A stretch of DNA of 64,000 nt, taken from contig JBBHKE010000584.1 in NCBI GenBank assembly GCA_037447655.1, positions 275,522 to 339,521 of the forward strand, in the 5' to 3' direction. Below, piece by piece: positions 23,584-34,534 of this stretch (its first letter is position 1; each line of letters opens with the position of its first letter). The notes below the pieces were generated by a model. That model was not told the DNA's origin and made no database searches. It worked only from the letters and a program-made list of their open reading frames with translations. The translations under genes were made by a program, and so were the position numbers. Origin of the DNA: Zygnema cylindricum. Its lineage: Eukaryota > Streptophyta > Zygnematophyceae > Zygnematales > Zygnemataceae.

Positions 23584-25269
23584 ATAACGGTGTGGTAAAT
23601 AAGTTGTCACTTTTGACACAGGCAGTCCTTGACTGACCTTCCAATGCCTGCTGTTTTGCGGACCTTCAATTTGGAGAGAGAGAGATGTATTTGCCACATC
23701 AGTTGGGCTAGAGTTTTTTCTTTTTAATGTTTCTTATTTTCTAGTTGAAATTCACTTTAGTGAGCAAAACTCAGGACTCTCTCCTTCAAGAGCTCAACTT
23801 TGGGCCTGCACTTACCATAGACTAATCCCCAAAATAAATAGGGGCTGCAACTTGGCCACCTGGTTTTTTTGTAGTTTTCTAGTTTGGCAGATAGAATAGC
23901 GATGTTGGTGTACAGTTTTTGTATCAAGGAGGATAGATTGGTGAGGGAAAGGCAGATAAGTTTTTTTATCTCTCAACAAATTTGTTATCTTTGGCCTTAA
24001 CATTTTTTTTCAATTTACATGTTATTGTGGTTTTCAAGGTAACAGTTTCTTGTCAATGTTTACTCGATGCACTGTTGACTTGTTATTCCCTTCACTCATG
24101 GCCCGGCAGTCATTTGTGGAGCTGTTGATTTAATAATGCCTGTGATAATCTTTTTAATTTTCAGTTTATGATGGATTTATTTTTTCATTATGTCTGTAGT
24201 ACAGGTTAAAGATTGTGGCTTTGCCGGATCTTTTATGACAGAATACTTAAGGTGAAGCAGAACCAGTGTGTAAGTTAAAAGTTGCTGTATGTTTCTTTGA
24301 ATGCTTGTATGGGAACTGAATGTAGACTGTTTTTCTTTTTAGCTGCTCTGCTCTGTCCGGAAAGTGCTCTGCAGCCAAGCTGGATTCTTATCACGAAATA
24401 GGTTTCCTTATAAACACTTTTTTATTTCAATTGGAGTTGCAGCACTATGCTGCTTTTCTCTAAGGGTCACTCAATGTAGTGCAGCAGAGTGTAGACTAAA
24501 ACTACATAAGAGCTTTCAAAATTGTTCTTTTTTGAGATGTAAAATGTCGAGTGAGTCGGCTGAGGACTTGAGCCGTCTAGGTTTTTGGCAAAAGGTGAAA
24601 AAGTAACTCGATTAACAATGGCGAATCTGGACAGTCGTTCGAATTTGATATGAATATATTCGGTTTCAACAGAAAATCTCTATACACGTGCCAATCTGTG
24701 TCGACACGTCTGAAAGTACGAAAATCAAAGAAACTTGTGCAACGTATTCTCTTCCCTCTCGTTGTGTAGACTAAAGTAATAAACTGTAGTCATTAATCTA
24801 CCGGTTATTTTTGTTCGGCACTTCGGCGTTTGGAACTTTACCGTACGCTCAACCGTACGTAATGTACAATATTATATACGCGGATTGAAAAGTATCTTTG
24901 TAATTTCTCTCGTCGACTCTCTTTGCACGCCCAGAAACTTGCGTTCAGAAGCTACAGTTCTGAACAATTGTCTCCTACCGTTAAAGTAGCTCGGTTTAAC
25001 TGTATCGTACGGCATAAACTGACTGATTGTTTGTTTGAAATACCGTCTTGAAACGGTCTCATTTTATTTTAGGGATTTGATAACCTTTTGCGCCATTTTG
25101 GTGGGGCGCAAAGTGCGTACGTCAGCATATTCTTAAAAGTAAACCTGCGGATTTGACGGCCAGTCCGTTGACTATCCTTGACCTAACCTTGACGGATGGA
25201 AAAGAATGATCGGCCGTACAGCTGGTAAAGTTTTTGCGGCGTTCGTTAACGAGTCCGGACATATATTAC
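23584..25269. other. 3' flank of the host gene, no further gene supported
   Basis: The first 250-700 bases probably hold the 3' UTR; AATAAA-like words occur near 23833. The open frame 24364-24606 has no recognisable domain. From about 24800 the DNA becomes rich in GTACG words, as in other non-coding parts of the window. Confidence 0.45.
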
Positions 25270-25272
25270 TTA

Positions 25273-26762
25273 GGGTACGTCCCCATGTAATCGGTACTTT
25301 GATAAAGTATTTTGGACTGTAGTAAGGATTCTCCGTACTACTTTGAAGAGCGTCCCTATGTGCGAAATGAAATCGGAACTTTGACATGTGACGTTTGTAG
25401 ACGTTGGTACAGCTTGTGACGATTGAGGGCGACTACGAAACTTCCGACGATTAGTGACGCCAACAAAAACAGCGACAGTGGTAGACGTCTACACCGCGCA
25501 TCGTTATTAGTGTCAAATTTTAAATAGTGTGGAAGTAAATATACCGTCATTGACGCTAATTAAGATTTTATTTTATTTTTTTTAAAAAGGTGTATTCTAA
25601 TTTCGGCGTTTATGCTAATTTGGGAACAGCAAAAATGGAATATTCGTTGTACGATTATATACATTAATATATGTATCCGTACAAAATATTAAAAATCGGA
25701 CGGCGTCGTGAAATTTAAATATTCGTACATGTAAGACTAATTTACGTGTCAGAACAATCCCGTTTTTTTAGCGCACGATCCTATGCGTGCGCGTCTGATT
25801 TATCTCATTTTTTGTAAAATTTTCACTTGAAAAAGTACATTTATGTACGGTCTGACATAGACCGTACACCACACTATTTAGATATTATTGTAATTCGTCC
25901 TTTACGCTATTTTGTACGGTACATTATTTAACGTCAAGGAAAAATTAAAATCATGTATCCTATTTGAGGAAAAAAATCAAAATTTTAAGAACCCAAATTA
26001 GTGTTGTTGACACTAATAACGATGCGCGGTGTATATTTTTGTGAAATCGTAGATGTTTAGGGTTTGGTGATATTGTGACGTCATGCTCACCTGTGACAAC
26101 GTCGACGTCACTGATTCAATAACTTCCTGCCATGGTTTTCCGATTTCGTTTTTTCTACTTTTCTCGCTCGACTTGCCATTAATAAAAAACCTAAAAATTG
26201 TCAAAAATAATATTTTTAAAATATCTTTCATTCTATACCAATATTGTCGTCTCTCATTCTAAAAAGTGTGAGATGAAAGCGATGGTGTGAGAGGGAGAGA
26301 GGAGAGGCGACGATGGCGCAAAATTTTGCAAAGGACCCCCTGAATGAAAGTGGAGGTCTGAGACCCCTGCATATTTTTTTCCGTACATGCGCGTAACGGG
26401 CATGGAGAAAAATAGCGAGGACTCTCGCTCGTCCTAAAATTTTCACACTCTTGTGGCGCGTGCCTGGGTCATTTTTCATTCGCTGTTTGGGCGGTACTTG
26501 AACTAAAATCACCCCCTCGAGGTGATTTTGGATGAAGTTTTTTTTTGGACTGGATTCTCTTGCTCGGGGGTCGAAAAGGGGAAAACGCCAAAATGCGTTC
26601 ACATGACGACAAACACGCCGTACATCCAAAGTATGAATTGACGTTCACTTTACTTTGGTAAAAATGATTTTTTCGTACGGCTAAAGTTTTTTTCAAAGCT
26701 CCCTGAATTTTAGGGCAAAAAGACAGAGAAAAGTATGTACTTTAATACATGGGGACGTACCC
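25273..26762. mobile_element. PIF/Harbinger-like element H (1490 bp, contains a nested MITE)
   Basis: The left end GGGTACGTCCCCATGTAA and right end TACATGGGGACGTACCC are inverted repeats. The flanking triplets are TTA on the left and TAA on the right, so the target duplication is not exact. The interior resembles the element at 31195-32403: ATTCTCCGTACTACTT, TAGATGTTTAGGGTTTG-GA, TTTTGACGTCA-GCTCA-like words, and a hairpin AATCACC-CTCGAGGTGATT near 26506. Subterminal GTGACG-TTG/GTAGACGT words recur near 25390-25485. No transposase frame is present. The 540-bp MITE at 25492-26031 sits inside it. Confidence 0.75.
25492..26031. mobile_element. CACCGCG-family MITE copy A (540 bp), nested in element H
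   Basis: The left end CACCGCGCATCGTTATTAGTG and right end CACTAATAACGATGCGCGGTG are perfect inverted repeats flanked by TA on both sides, the tc1/mariner (Stowaway-like) target signature. Inside are ATTTAAATAGTGT-like words and a right third shared with copy D at 58 kb (AAAAAAATCAAAATTTTAAG, ACCCAAATTAG). There is no coding capacity. Confidence 0.85.
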
Positions 26763-27070
26763 TAAGCGCGAAGCGTCTGTCTGTTTGCTGTCTGCCTGTA
26801 TGTCTGCCCGCAAGTCGGTTTTTTATATTTTGCCGGGCAATCGAGTTTTTTCTCCCAAGCAGTCAATTTTTTTCGGCTGCCGCTTTTTGAAAGCGGTGAG
26901 TTTCGCGATTCCTCAGACGTTTTTTATTGGCTTTCAGAGTGCCAGGCAGGCATTTCTGTATTTTTCCGAGAAATCATGTTCTTTTATATTGCCGCCGCAG
27001 TCGTGAGCTTCGCAATTCTTCCGACGTTTTTGATTGGCTGTGTGGCAGTCAGCTTTTTTTTGCCGGGCGG
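26763..27070. other. Short unassigned segment between two elements
   Basis: Contains GCCGGGC and TTTTTATTGGCT-type words repeated about 110 bases apart (near 26920 and 27028). No gene seen. Confidence 0.4.
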
Positions 27071-27072
27071 TA

Positions 27073-27687
27073 CACCGCGAATCGTAATTAGAGTAATGAA
27101 AAAATTAGAGTACAAAAACCAAAAAAAACAATTAGAGTAAGGAACGCTAATTTATGTGATAGAGCTTTTTCAACTATGAAGTTTACTCTAATTTATTTAA
27201 GCATTCTATATTAGGTTATGTCGGCGATAATTTTTGCGTGATAATTATGAACACTAAATTACGTAGATGTACAAAATGTGTCTGTCCGTATAGTATTGAC
27301 GTCATTATGACGCTGGTACTATTTGTCGCATTAAATGTCAGTTAAAGTTCACACTGACGACGATGCTGTCAACGGACGAGAGCTATGCGAACGGATTTTT
27401 TTCGATGTGATTGATTTTTTTGTTTATTGCGATTTCACGTGCGAGCGCGATTCTATAAATCATTATTTGTACCTTTTTATTTATAAAAGTACAATTCTGC
27501 ACGGTCAGACGTTGTCCGTACTCCACACTATTTAAAAATGACCTATATTATAATTTTTTACGCTAATTAAACCTCACCTAAATTAGAATCTTGAAAAAAT
27601 TAGAATCGATTACTCTATTTGATGTGATTGACCCGAAATTTTGAGCGACCGAATTAGAGTAATTTACTCTAATTACGATTCGCGGTG
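27073..27687. mobile_element. CACCGCG-family MITE copy B (615 bp)
   Basis: The left end CACCGCGAATCGTAATTAGA and right end TCTAATTACGATTCGCGGTG are perfect inverted repeats flanked by TA. The interior is distantly similar to copy A (GGTCAGAC-TTGTCCGTAC-CCACACTATTTA and a following ACGCTAATT). No coding capacity. Confidence 0.87.
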
Positions 27688-29844
27688 TAGTTTATTTTTT
27701 GTCGCTCGTAGCACGTGCGGTGTACTAGTATAAATGTAACAATTCAAATTCCCGCTAAATGCGACCATAAGTTGAACTGAAAGAACCAAATGGAAATAGA
27801 AGTGTTGGACGCAAAGCCACGACAGCGTTCGAAACTTCATATTTTCAAAGCTTGCGCCATGTTTTCCCTCCAAAAAAATTGATGAAACATTGCATTGCAC
27901 TTTCTTGTACTGCAGTTTTATTCCACGTCTTCCCATCATAATTAAATATCTTTAATCGTTCTTTTTTTTATAATGATTCTCTTCCTCTTTCACTCTCTCT
28001 TATTCCAGTCAACAATTTCCATTTCCCGTGTACAAGAGACAGGTAGAGGGTGAGAGAGAGGAAAGGGGAGGGGTTTATTGTGAAAAAGGGAGTGAGCCCA
28101 AAAATAAACAAAATTGCTCTCGTCTATCTACCGTAACTTCTAGCTCTTTACAACTCTTGCTTTCTTGTTTTATCATAAAGTTTTTACTTTTTCCCCTTTT
28201 TTTAAATAAGTGTTTCTATGTTAAGAAAAAAATGGATCTAGTTAAGATTTTATAGCAAAACTGGAGTCCTAGATTTCGTACATACAGTGTGGTAGGAGTG
28301 TAACGTTGATCTGCAACATTGTTGAAATGAGCAGTTTTACCAAAGAAAAACCTAGGTGGTATGGACTAATTTTTTAACTCGAGTTATATGTGGAAACAAT
28401 GTCGAAGGGGAAATATCACGTCAACATAATGCGTACATGTAGGATGAGGTGGTCATTGTGTGAAAATTGAGTCGAGATGACAAGCGACGCTTATGAACCA
28501 AGAAGTTCCGAATGTCATTGGAGGGGGCAGGTTAATTCAACAAAGTGTCCATATTAAATCGGTGAAAATGAAAAGGTTATGAGATCCAGTTGACGACCCA
28601 AATCCGTCATAACATGATTAGAAGGGTAAAGAAGGAAGGGAAAGTTGTGTTATATATGTTAACGTGTTCCTCGTATTATAAATGTCTTCTTGCGTGTTTC
28701 AGTTCACGTGTTGTTTGTACACGCGATTTTTAGTTTGTGTGCTCGGTTTGTTGTGTTTCGTGTTGTTTTAAACGGCATTTGTCCTCTATGCGTTTGACGA
28801 CGTATTGTCTTTTTGTTTTTGTTAACGTGAAGTGTTATTGTTACGTGACGTGTTTCGTCTCTTTTTAGCTTTATTAAAATTGAACGCTTGTGCTCGGGGA
28901 TTAGTTGTTGTTGCTTCATTTGGGTTGTCAAATGTCTTATAAGTCCTCATAACCTTTTATATTTCAATTATAGATAATGACTCTTGCCAATATAGGTCTG
29001 TTTATGAAAATCTCTAAGTGGCATGTATTGTGTTATGGAAGATGATTATGACATTCTTATTTGAGAATCATCTTATGTATTGATTACGACAAAAATAATT
29101 TATTATGCCTTGGCACATAATCATAAAGTAATTGATTTGTCGTCGATCCTATCAAGCTGGTGATATGCCTAATGGGCACCGCTAGACATATGGCGAATAT
29201 GACGAAAATAAGTAAATTGGAAAGTTGTTTGAAAAGATGAAAAAAAAAGTGAAAACAACCTGGCATGGCGAGCTAATGATATACGTGCATTGGCAATAGA
29301 AAAAACATACGACTTAAAAAAACAATAGTTTTTTATTTTAAGACATGTAGGTGAGTTAGAACAAATAAAGGAGCTTATAAGAGAAGGCTCGATGAGTACC
29401 CTTAACTGATCCAACGTGGCAAAGGTCGTGAAGGTTAGCATTACGATCGATGACGTTAAAAGAATTTGCAATGCTAACCCAATGAACCACTGAATCGTGG
29501 TGCAAATCAAGAATCACATGTAAACGATAGAAAACCCCCTTATGACCTCCCAACATGACGACATCAAAGCGATGTGGGGGAAAATTATCATTGAAAGCCC
29601 ATGAGGTTGTTTACACTTTGGTCTTTCCTTCACAACAATAAGACAGGCGCCTTTAGAGGCTTGCGAATAGTAGTAAGGCGTTGCTAGTGCCAAATGTGGT
29701 CCTATAGTGGCGGCACATGTGGACTACCTAGTTTGGAAGCCTTGTTAAACAACATAGTATGGAATTTCCGGAGGGAAAATAAATAAGTGCAAGTTCGTAT
29801 ACCATTCCATAAGTCCATTGTTCATTATGGCGCCCATTTGGGCA
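27688..29844. other. Intergenic DNA, no supported gene
   Basis: Small open frames on the minus strand (27673-27939, 28704-28931, 29169-29510) show no domain I recognise. A short GA-rich patch lies near 28040-28075. Nothing else is supported. Confidence 0.5.
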
Positions 29845-29987
29845 AGCGTATATATATATTTACATGTACGGAATCGTTAGCAAACGCCGCATAAAGTTTA
29901 CCCCTGTACATGCTGACGTGTGAATGACGCATGCATTCCTTGTTTTGTTTTTCGAAAGGAACCAGGCTTAGAGGTGTCACTATAAAC

Positions 29988-30045
29988 CATAGTTCAAAAG
30001 TAGGCGTTTTATGGTAGGCCTTTGGTAGGCGCAAGTTGTGTTTGA
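29988..30045. mobile_element. Fragment of the CATAGTTC hAT-like element
   Basis: Starts CATAGTTCAAAAGTAGGCG and continues as the reverse complement of the right end of the complete copy at 31430-31694 (TTTTATGGTAGGC, GCGCAAGTTGTG). Only about 55 bases remain. Confidence 0.75.
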
Positions 30046-30163
30046 GCGGGGTACCTCAAATAACGTGCAAAAACTTTTAGCGTACTTTATTCTATTTGAG
30101 AATTTGCCCCAAAAAAAGGGGTACCCCAATTAGCGTCATGTACGCTAATAGCGATTCACGGTG
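30046..30163. mobile_element. Right half of a CACCGCG-family MITE (copy F)
   Basis: The right end ACGCTAATAGCGATTCACGGTG is followed by TA. Upstream, TTTATTCTATTTGAG and CCAATTAGCGTCA parallel the interior of copy C at 57 kb. The left end is missing, apparently lost where the CATAGTTC fragment joins. Confidence 0.65.
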
Positions 30164-30300
30164 TACCTATTTATATACTTACATGTACGGACTCGTTAGC
30201 AAACGCCGCAGAAAGTTTACATGCTGACGTGTGAATGACGCATGCATTCCTTGTTTTGTTTTCCGAATGGAACCAGGCTTAGAGGTCTCACTATAAACCG

Positions 30301-31124
30301 GTATAACCGAGAAATCGATCGGGATCTAAGGAAGTACGCACATTATTTGTCGTATCCACAAAGACATTTTAACATTTTTTATTTTTCAAAAGAAATGAGT
30401 CCACCTTATAGGGTTCCTTTAAATTGAGATGATTATAGTGATACCCGCGATACGGGAATTCATTAACTTCTATTTTGATTGGCCCGGGTTTCGGCCGCAT
30501 TTTATTGGTACGAACTCGACAACAATTCGAAGTTCGTACGGAAACTCGTATGGCGTAATCGAGATTTTGGTCAGAGTCTGGAATTCTGTATGTATGGCTG
30601 TTAGCGCTGGAGCCGAGCTGGCAAAGAATACCAATCGAATCTGGGCTGTGAAGTCCTCCACGTCGTAATTGGGGCCGAATCATCTGCTGCAGAAATCGGC
30701 AGTCTTGGCCGGCAAATCCTGGCCGTTATCGAATCAGACGATTTATAGGAGGGTTAGCCGCCTGAGGGCAATAGTAGGATGACAGCTGTACTGGCGGTTT
30801 AATGATTTTATCTCTGCGCTGTTCGTAATTCCGCCGAAAACAGCCTAATTTTGTACCGATACTCTGTAATTTAATGGTGACGGCCAGTTGATTGCGTCGT
30901 CGCTATTATCAGACGTCAGCATAACAGTCGTACACATGATGAACTTTTCACACGTTTTGTCGCATCTGTCGATGAGTGTAGGCGGTACATATTTGGCAGC
31001 GTTCATATTTTATCAGAAGATCAGCATTGTGGATGCCAAAATTCGAAGGGCTGTTTTACTCGTGGCGCTTCGTCGATATTTAACCGATTCAAATTCCACG
31101 GTCGTAACTAGTAAAAATGGAGTA
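30301..31124. other. Intergenic DNA, no gene seen
   Basis: Balanced base composition. Open frames on both strands around 30370-30680 overlap one another, lack recognisable domains and are not called. Confidence 0.5.
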
Positions 31125-31150
31125 CACCGTGAATCGTTAATAACGGTCAT
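31125..31150. mobile_element. Lone left end of a CACCGCG-family MITE
   Basis: TA then CACCGTGAATCGTTAATAACG matches the family left end. No right partner was found before or after the Harbinger-like element that begins 70 bases further on. Confidence 0.5.
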
Positions 31151-31194
31151 ATTTTCTAAACTCTTTTTCTTTACTGCACATTTCCGGATAATCA

Positions 31195-32403
31195 GGGCAC
31201 TTTCCCATGTAACCGAAACTAGTGTTGTAACTTTGTTTTTTAGCGAAGATTCTCCGTACTACTTCCAGAGCATTCCGATGCAACGCAATTAACTTGTTAC
31301 TTAAAAAAGTGAAGGATATAGACGTGGGTGTAATTTGTGACGGTTGTAAACGACTACAAAACTCGCGACAATTGATGACGTTTACAAAATAGCGACGGTT
31401 GTAGGCATTAGTTTATTGTGACATTGTAGCATAGTTCAAAAGTAGGTGAAAGTACGCCCATACAATATGCCTATTGTACGCAAAACATACAATATGACCT
31501 TACGACCCATATTGTATTGGTCGCAAAATGAAAAAAAAAGTAATAGGGTTGAGTTGCACATCGTTCGATAGAGAATTAAACGTCATCAGACGGTCGCTGA
31601 TCAAAGTAGCGATCTAAGAAGACCACATGAAAATCCCAAAACACAACTTGCGCCTACCAAAGGCCTACCATAAAACGCCTACTTTTGAACTATGCATTGT
31701 AGATGTTTAGGGTTTGTGACATTTTGACGTCACGCTCAATTATGACGGCGCCGACGTCACAAATTCTAGAACTTTCCGCCATGGTTTCCCGATTGTCCTT
31801 TCTCACTCCACTTGCCATCAAAATACGGCCAAAAATAGTCAAAACCAAATTGTTTTTAGAGATCTTTCATTTGATATCACTATTGACGCTTTTCATTGCA
31901 AGAATTGTGAGATAAACACGGTAGTGGGAGAGGGAGAGAGAGAGAGGCGCTTTTACGGATTTCGCTTTTGCGAAACGGCATCCGTTGTTCAAGACCCTCC
32001 ATGACCCCTATACAGAAAAAAGCACACAAAAAAAGTCACGCACGTGCTGGAAACAGGCAGTGGGTTTTTTTTTTGTACTCAGCGCACAAAAATTGTAAAA
32101 AACCTCCGACGTGTGCGACATCATCTGCCTATTCACTCACATCATGAAACTTTATTTAGAATCACCTCACGAGGTGATTTTAGGTGATTTTATCATAAGT
32201 TTGAAGATGAGTTGAAAGGACGCGAAAGTGGGTTAAAGCGCTTAGACAACAAACTGCATTACGTTTCAACTTTCAAGGTGACCCAAATTCTACCGTGGTC
32301 ATTTCAATTATTTGGTACGACTGCACGTATTCTCGTTGAGGTCTTAGTTTTGGAGGAAAAAAACAAAAAGAAAACCCTAACTTTATTACATGGGAAAGTG
32401 CCC
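31195..32403. mobile_element. PIF/Harbinger-like element I (1209 bp, contains a nested hAT-like MITE)
   Basis: The left end GGGCACTTTCCCATGTAA pairs with the right end TTACATGGGAAAGTGCCC; the inverted repeat is perfect. The flanks are TCA and TCT, so the target duplication is imperfect. The interior is homologous to element H at 25273-26762, including ATTCTCCGTACTACTT, GTGACG-TTGTA words, TTTAGGGTTTG, CGACGTCAC and a paired AATCACCTCACGAGGTGATT near 32160. No transposase frame is present, so it is non-autonomous. Confidence 0.78.
31430..31694. mobile_element. hAT-like MITE (265 bp) nested in element I
   Basis: The ends CATAGTTCAAAAGTAGGTG and CGCCTACTTTTGAACTATG are inverted repeats (17 of 19). 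The flanks carry a perfect 8-bp target duplication CATTGTAG (31422-31429 and 31695-31702), the hAT signature. Removing the element and one duplication restores GACATTGTAGATGTTTAGGG, close to the corresponding stretch of element H. Further copies are at 59941 (longer, 3'-truncated) and 29988 (fragment). Confidence 0.9.
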
Positions 32404-32754
32404 TCTGCCAGTAGTTGCAATCGAAAAGTAGGGCGCGCATGCGTTTGTACAAGTAAAGTAGATTAAAAAATATCCTCATTTACTCTCCAAAAACCATATA
32501 GCCTTTTAATAGGCTATATGTAAGGTCTTCAAACTCTAATTGCTTAAATAATTGAAGTTAACAAAGTTTGGTATAGGTTGGTTTATTAAAATTTTGCAAT
32601 AGTGTTTCACGATTTACAACTTACTCCCACATTCAAGATTTTTCTTTGGGCGAGAGAATGATGCATAGCCGTCACCAACATCAATATGCGATGTCTTTGT
32701 CACAACTATATGCATGATATATACCCACTTGCCTATTATTCCATACGAGGTGGT
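32404..32754. other. Spacer between element I and the gypsy element
   Basis: A short perfect hairpin, CATATAGCC-TTTTAATA-GGCTATATG, lies at about 32496-32520. No gene seen. Confidence 0.5.
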
Positions 32755-33725
32755 TGTAACAGTTGTAGCGGATCGAACTTGTTCGTACAGGGGTATTTAG
32801 GGGTTATGATTATAGAGTATTAAATTTGGTAGACGTTCGTGAAAGAATCACGCGATTTGGAATTATATATCAAAAGTTATAGCGATGGGTGTATTTAGGC
32901 GACAACGCGGGGTCTAAATAACAAGCGGGTATCATTGAAACGGGTTAAAGGTCAAATTAGTACCGTAATTTCGCGTGCACGTTTCATAAAGTTATAAAGA
33001 AACGTTTAGTATGCACGGTGGTTCGTTTCGCACAATTTTTATTACGAAACGTCACTTTCACTTAGGGAATTTCGAAGGAAGTTTCGCGTGCGAAATTTGT
33101 GACACACGATTGTGCGAAGTCGCGTTTCTTTTGGCGCGCACTTTTGCACGTAAATGTTACGTAGTGATACGTAGCTTTTGATTGGTTAGTAAAGTGCTAA
33201 GTAGTTAGTAAGAGATTTCGCACGTTTTTGCATTGATCAGTCCGAGTCCCAGCTGATCAATGATTGGCCTAGGTAAAAGCCGGTTCAAACAGAGCGTTCA
33301 ATCTGGCCTGGCTTGTCCAGGGCGATGATAGATAAATAGTGAAGTATAAGAGGAGAGTAAACATCTTTTCCTTTGGGGGAAAAGTTTGTGGAAATTTTGA
33401 CTGATCTTGGTCCTGAGCGATTAAAACTAAATTGAAGCATTAGCATTTTGGCATTGAAATCTCTTACAAACTAAGTTGTGTTTTAGTAGTTAAGAGATAG
33501 AATTATTAAGAGTGGAGAGTAGAGGAAAACACTTTAATAAGAAGGGTTGAGCCACGAGGGCAAGAGACCAAGCTAATGTTATGTGGACATAAGCTTATTA
33601 TAATTTAAAGTTTATCATTATGTGAGTGCATTCCAATGTGGATGTGTATTTTCCAATATGTGGAATGTGTGGTTGAAATTGATTGAAGTAATGGGATTCC
33701 TTGAGAGGTAGGAGATCCTATTACA
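32755..33725 (+). repeat. Gypsy 5' LTR (971 bp)
   Basis: Starts TGTAACAG and ends CTATTACA. By eye it differs from the 3' LTR at a few dozen positions, so it is older than Copia-2. It is rich in TTTCGCG/CGTTTCG words and has TTTTGGCGCGC at 33129-33139. A TATA-like GTATAAGAG lies near 33346. Confidence 0.93.
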
Positions 33726-33726
33726 T

Positions 33727-33740
33727 ATGGTATCGAAGCT
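33727..33740 (+). other. Gypsy primer-binding site
   Basis: TGGTATCGAAGC matches the usual initiator tRNA-Met 3'-end complement (TGGTATCAGAGC) with two mismatches, directly after the 5' LTR. Confidence 0.7.
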
Positions 33741-34534
33741 TTGGTTAGAAACCATGGAGAAGTTTGCTAACTCGAATATTGACTGCCGTGACCGGTGAGG
33801 GTGCTCTAACCTATGTTGGTAGAACCACAATGTGAAGTGGTAGCGGATTGGAGGGAAACTAAGTGATCACAAAGCCAGCGGCCGCTGGTTAGATGTGGGG
33901 CGTGCTCAGGTCCTAAGTTATAAGGCGGGGTGGGCAGTGAAGCCACCGCTGAAGCTCACTCCAATTACATAGAGGCCAAACAAACTTGCTTTCTCCTAGC
34001 AATGACTCATGTGTAGAGGGAGGGCTTGAAGCCATGAAGGGTGAGGATGTGAGGATTAGAGAACAAAAGATCCTGATGTAGTGGGAAATGGGAATTTTCT
34101 AATGGTGGAGAAGAAAAGTGGAGCACTTTACTTGTTCAAGAGCAAAAGAGTCTATAAATGACTTAAAACTTTTCAAACCCTAAATTGTTACCTTTGAGAG
34201 TTTTTCAATTTTGTTGTTGTAAAATTTATGGTTGAACCTTACCTTTAAGAGTTTTCAATTTTGCTGTTGCAAAATTTGTGGGGAAATTCTTACCTTTTTG
34301 CATCAATGTTTGGGAAATTGAAAAATTGAATTTGCACTAACTTACTTTCAATGTCTTATTGATTTCTCAGATTTTGATCTTTTTAAAAGGATTTGTTAAG
34401 GAGAAAAAGTCTTGGATTGGAGCAATCAGAGGACTTCAAACCTGCGGCAAATTTCTTTGGGAAATTATATTGTATCTTTCTTTTTACACAATTTCATTTT
34501 TGTGATAATGGCAAATTATGCATGAAAACGTGAA
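33741..34534 (+). other. Gypsy 5' leader, no coding frame
   Basis: About 0.8 kb between primer site and gag. It contains a near-duplicate of ACCTTTGAGAGTTTTTCAATTTTGTTGTTG-type sequence at about 34190 and 34243. No open frame of note. Confidence 0.5.

Larger units (their letters stand above)
29845..30300. repeat. About 140-bp direct duplication flanking two element fragments
   Basis: Copies at about 29845-29988 and 30169-30299 share ACATGTACGGA-TCGTTAGCA, CATGCTGACGTGTGAATGAC, GCATGCATTCCTTGTTTTG and GAACCAGGCTTAGAGGT. Between them lie a fragment of the CATAGTTCAAAAGTAGG element and the right half of a CACCGCG-family MITE. The copies are too long for a target duplication, so a segmental duplication or repair event is more likely. 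Confidence 0.85.

Noticed and set aside
29169-29510. 113-codon minus-strand frame
   Set aside because: No domain, overlaps other frames; I could not connect the plus strand to any retroelement protein with confidence.
30369-30683. Open frames on both strands
   Set aside because: Mutually overlapping, no domain, no splice signals that extend them.
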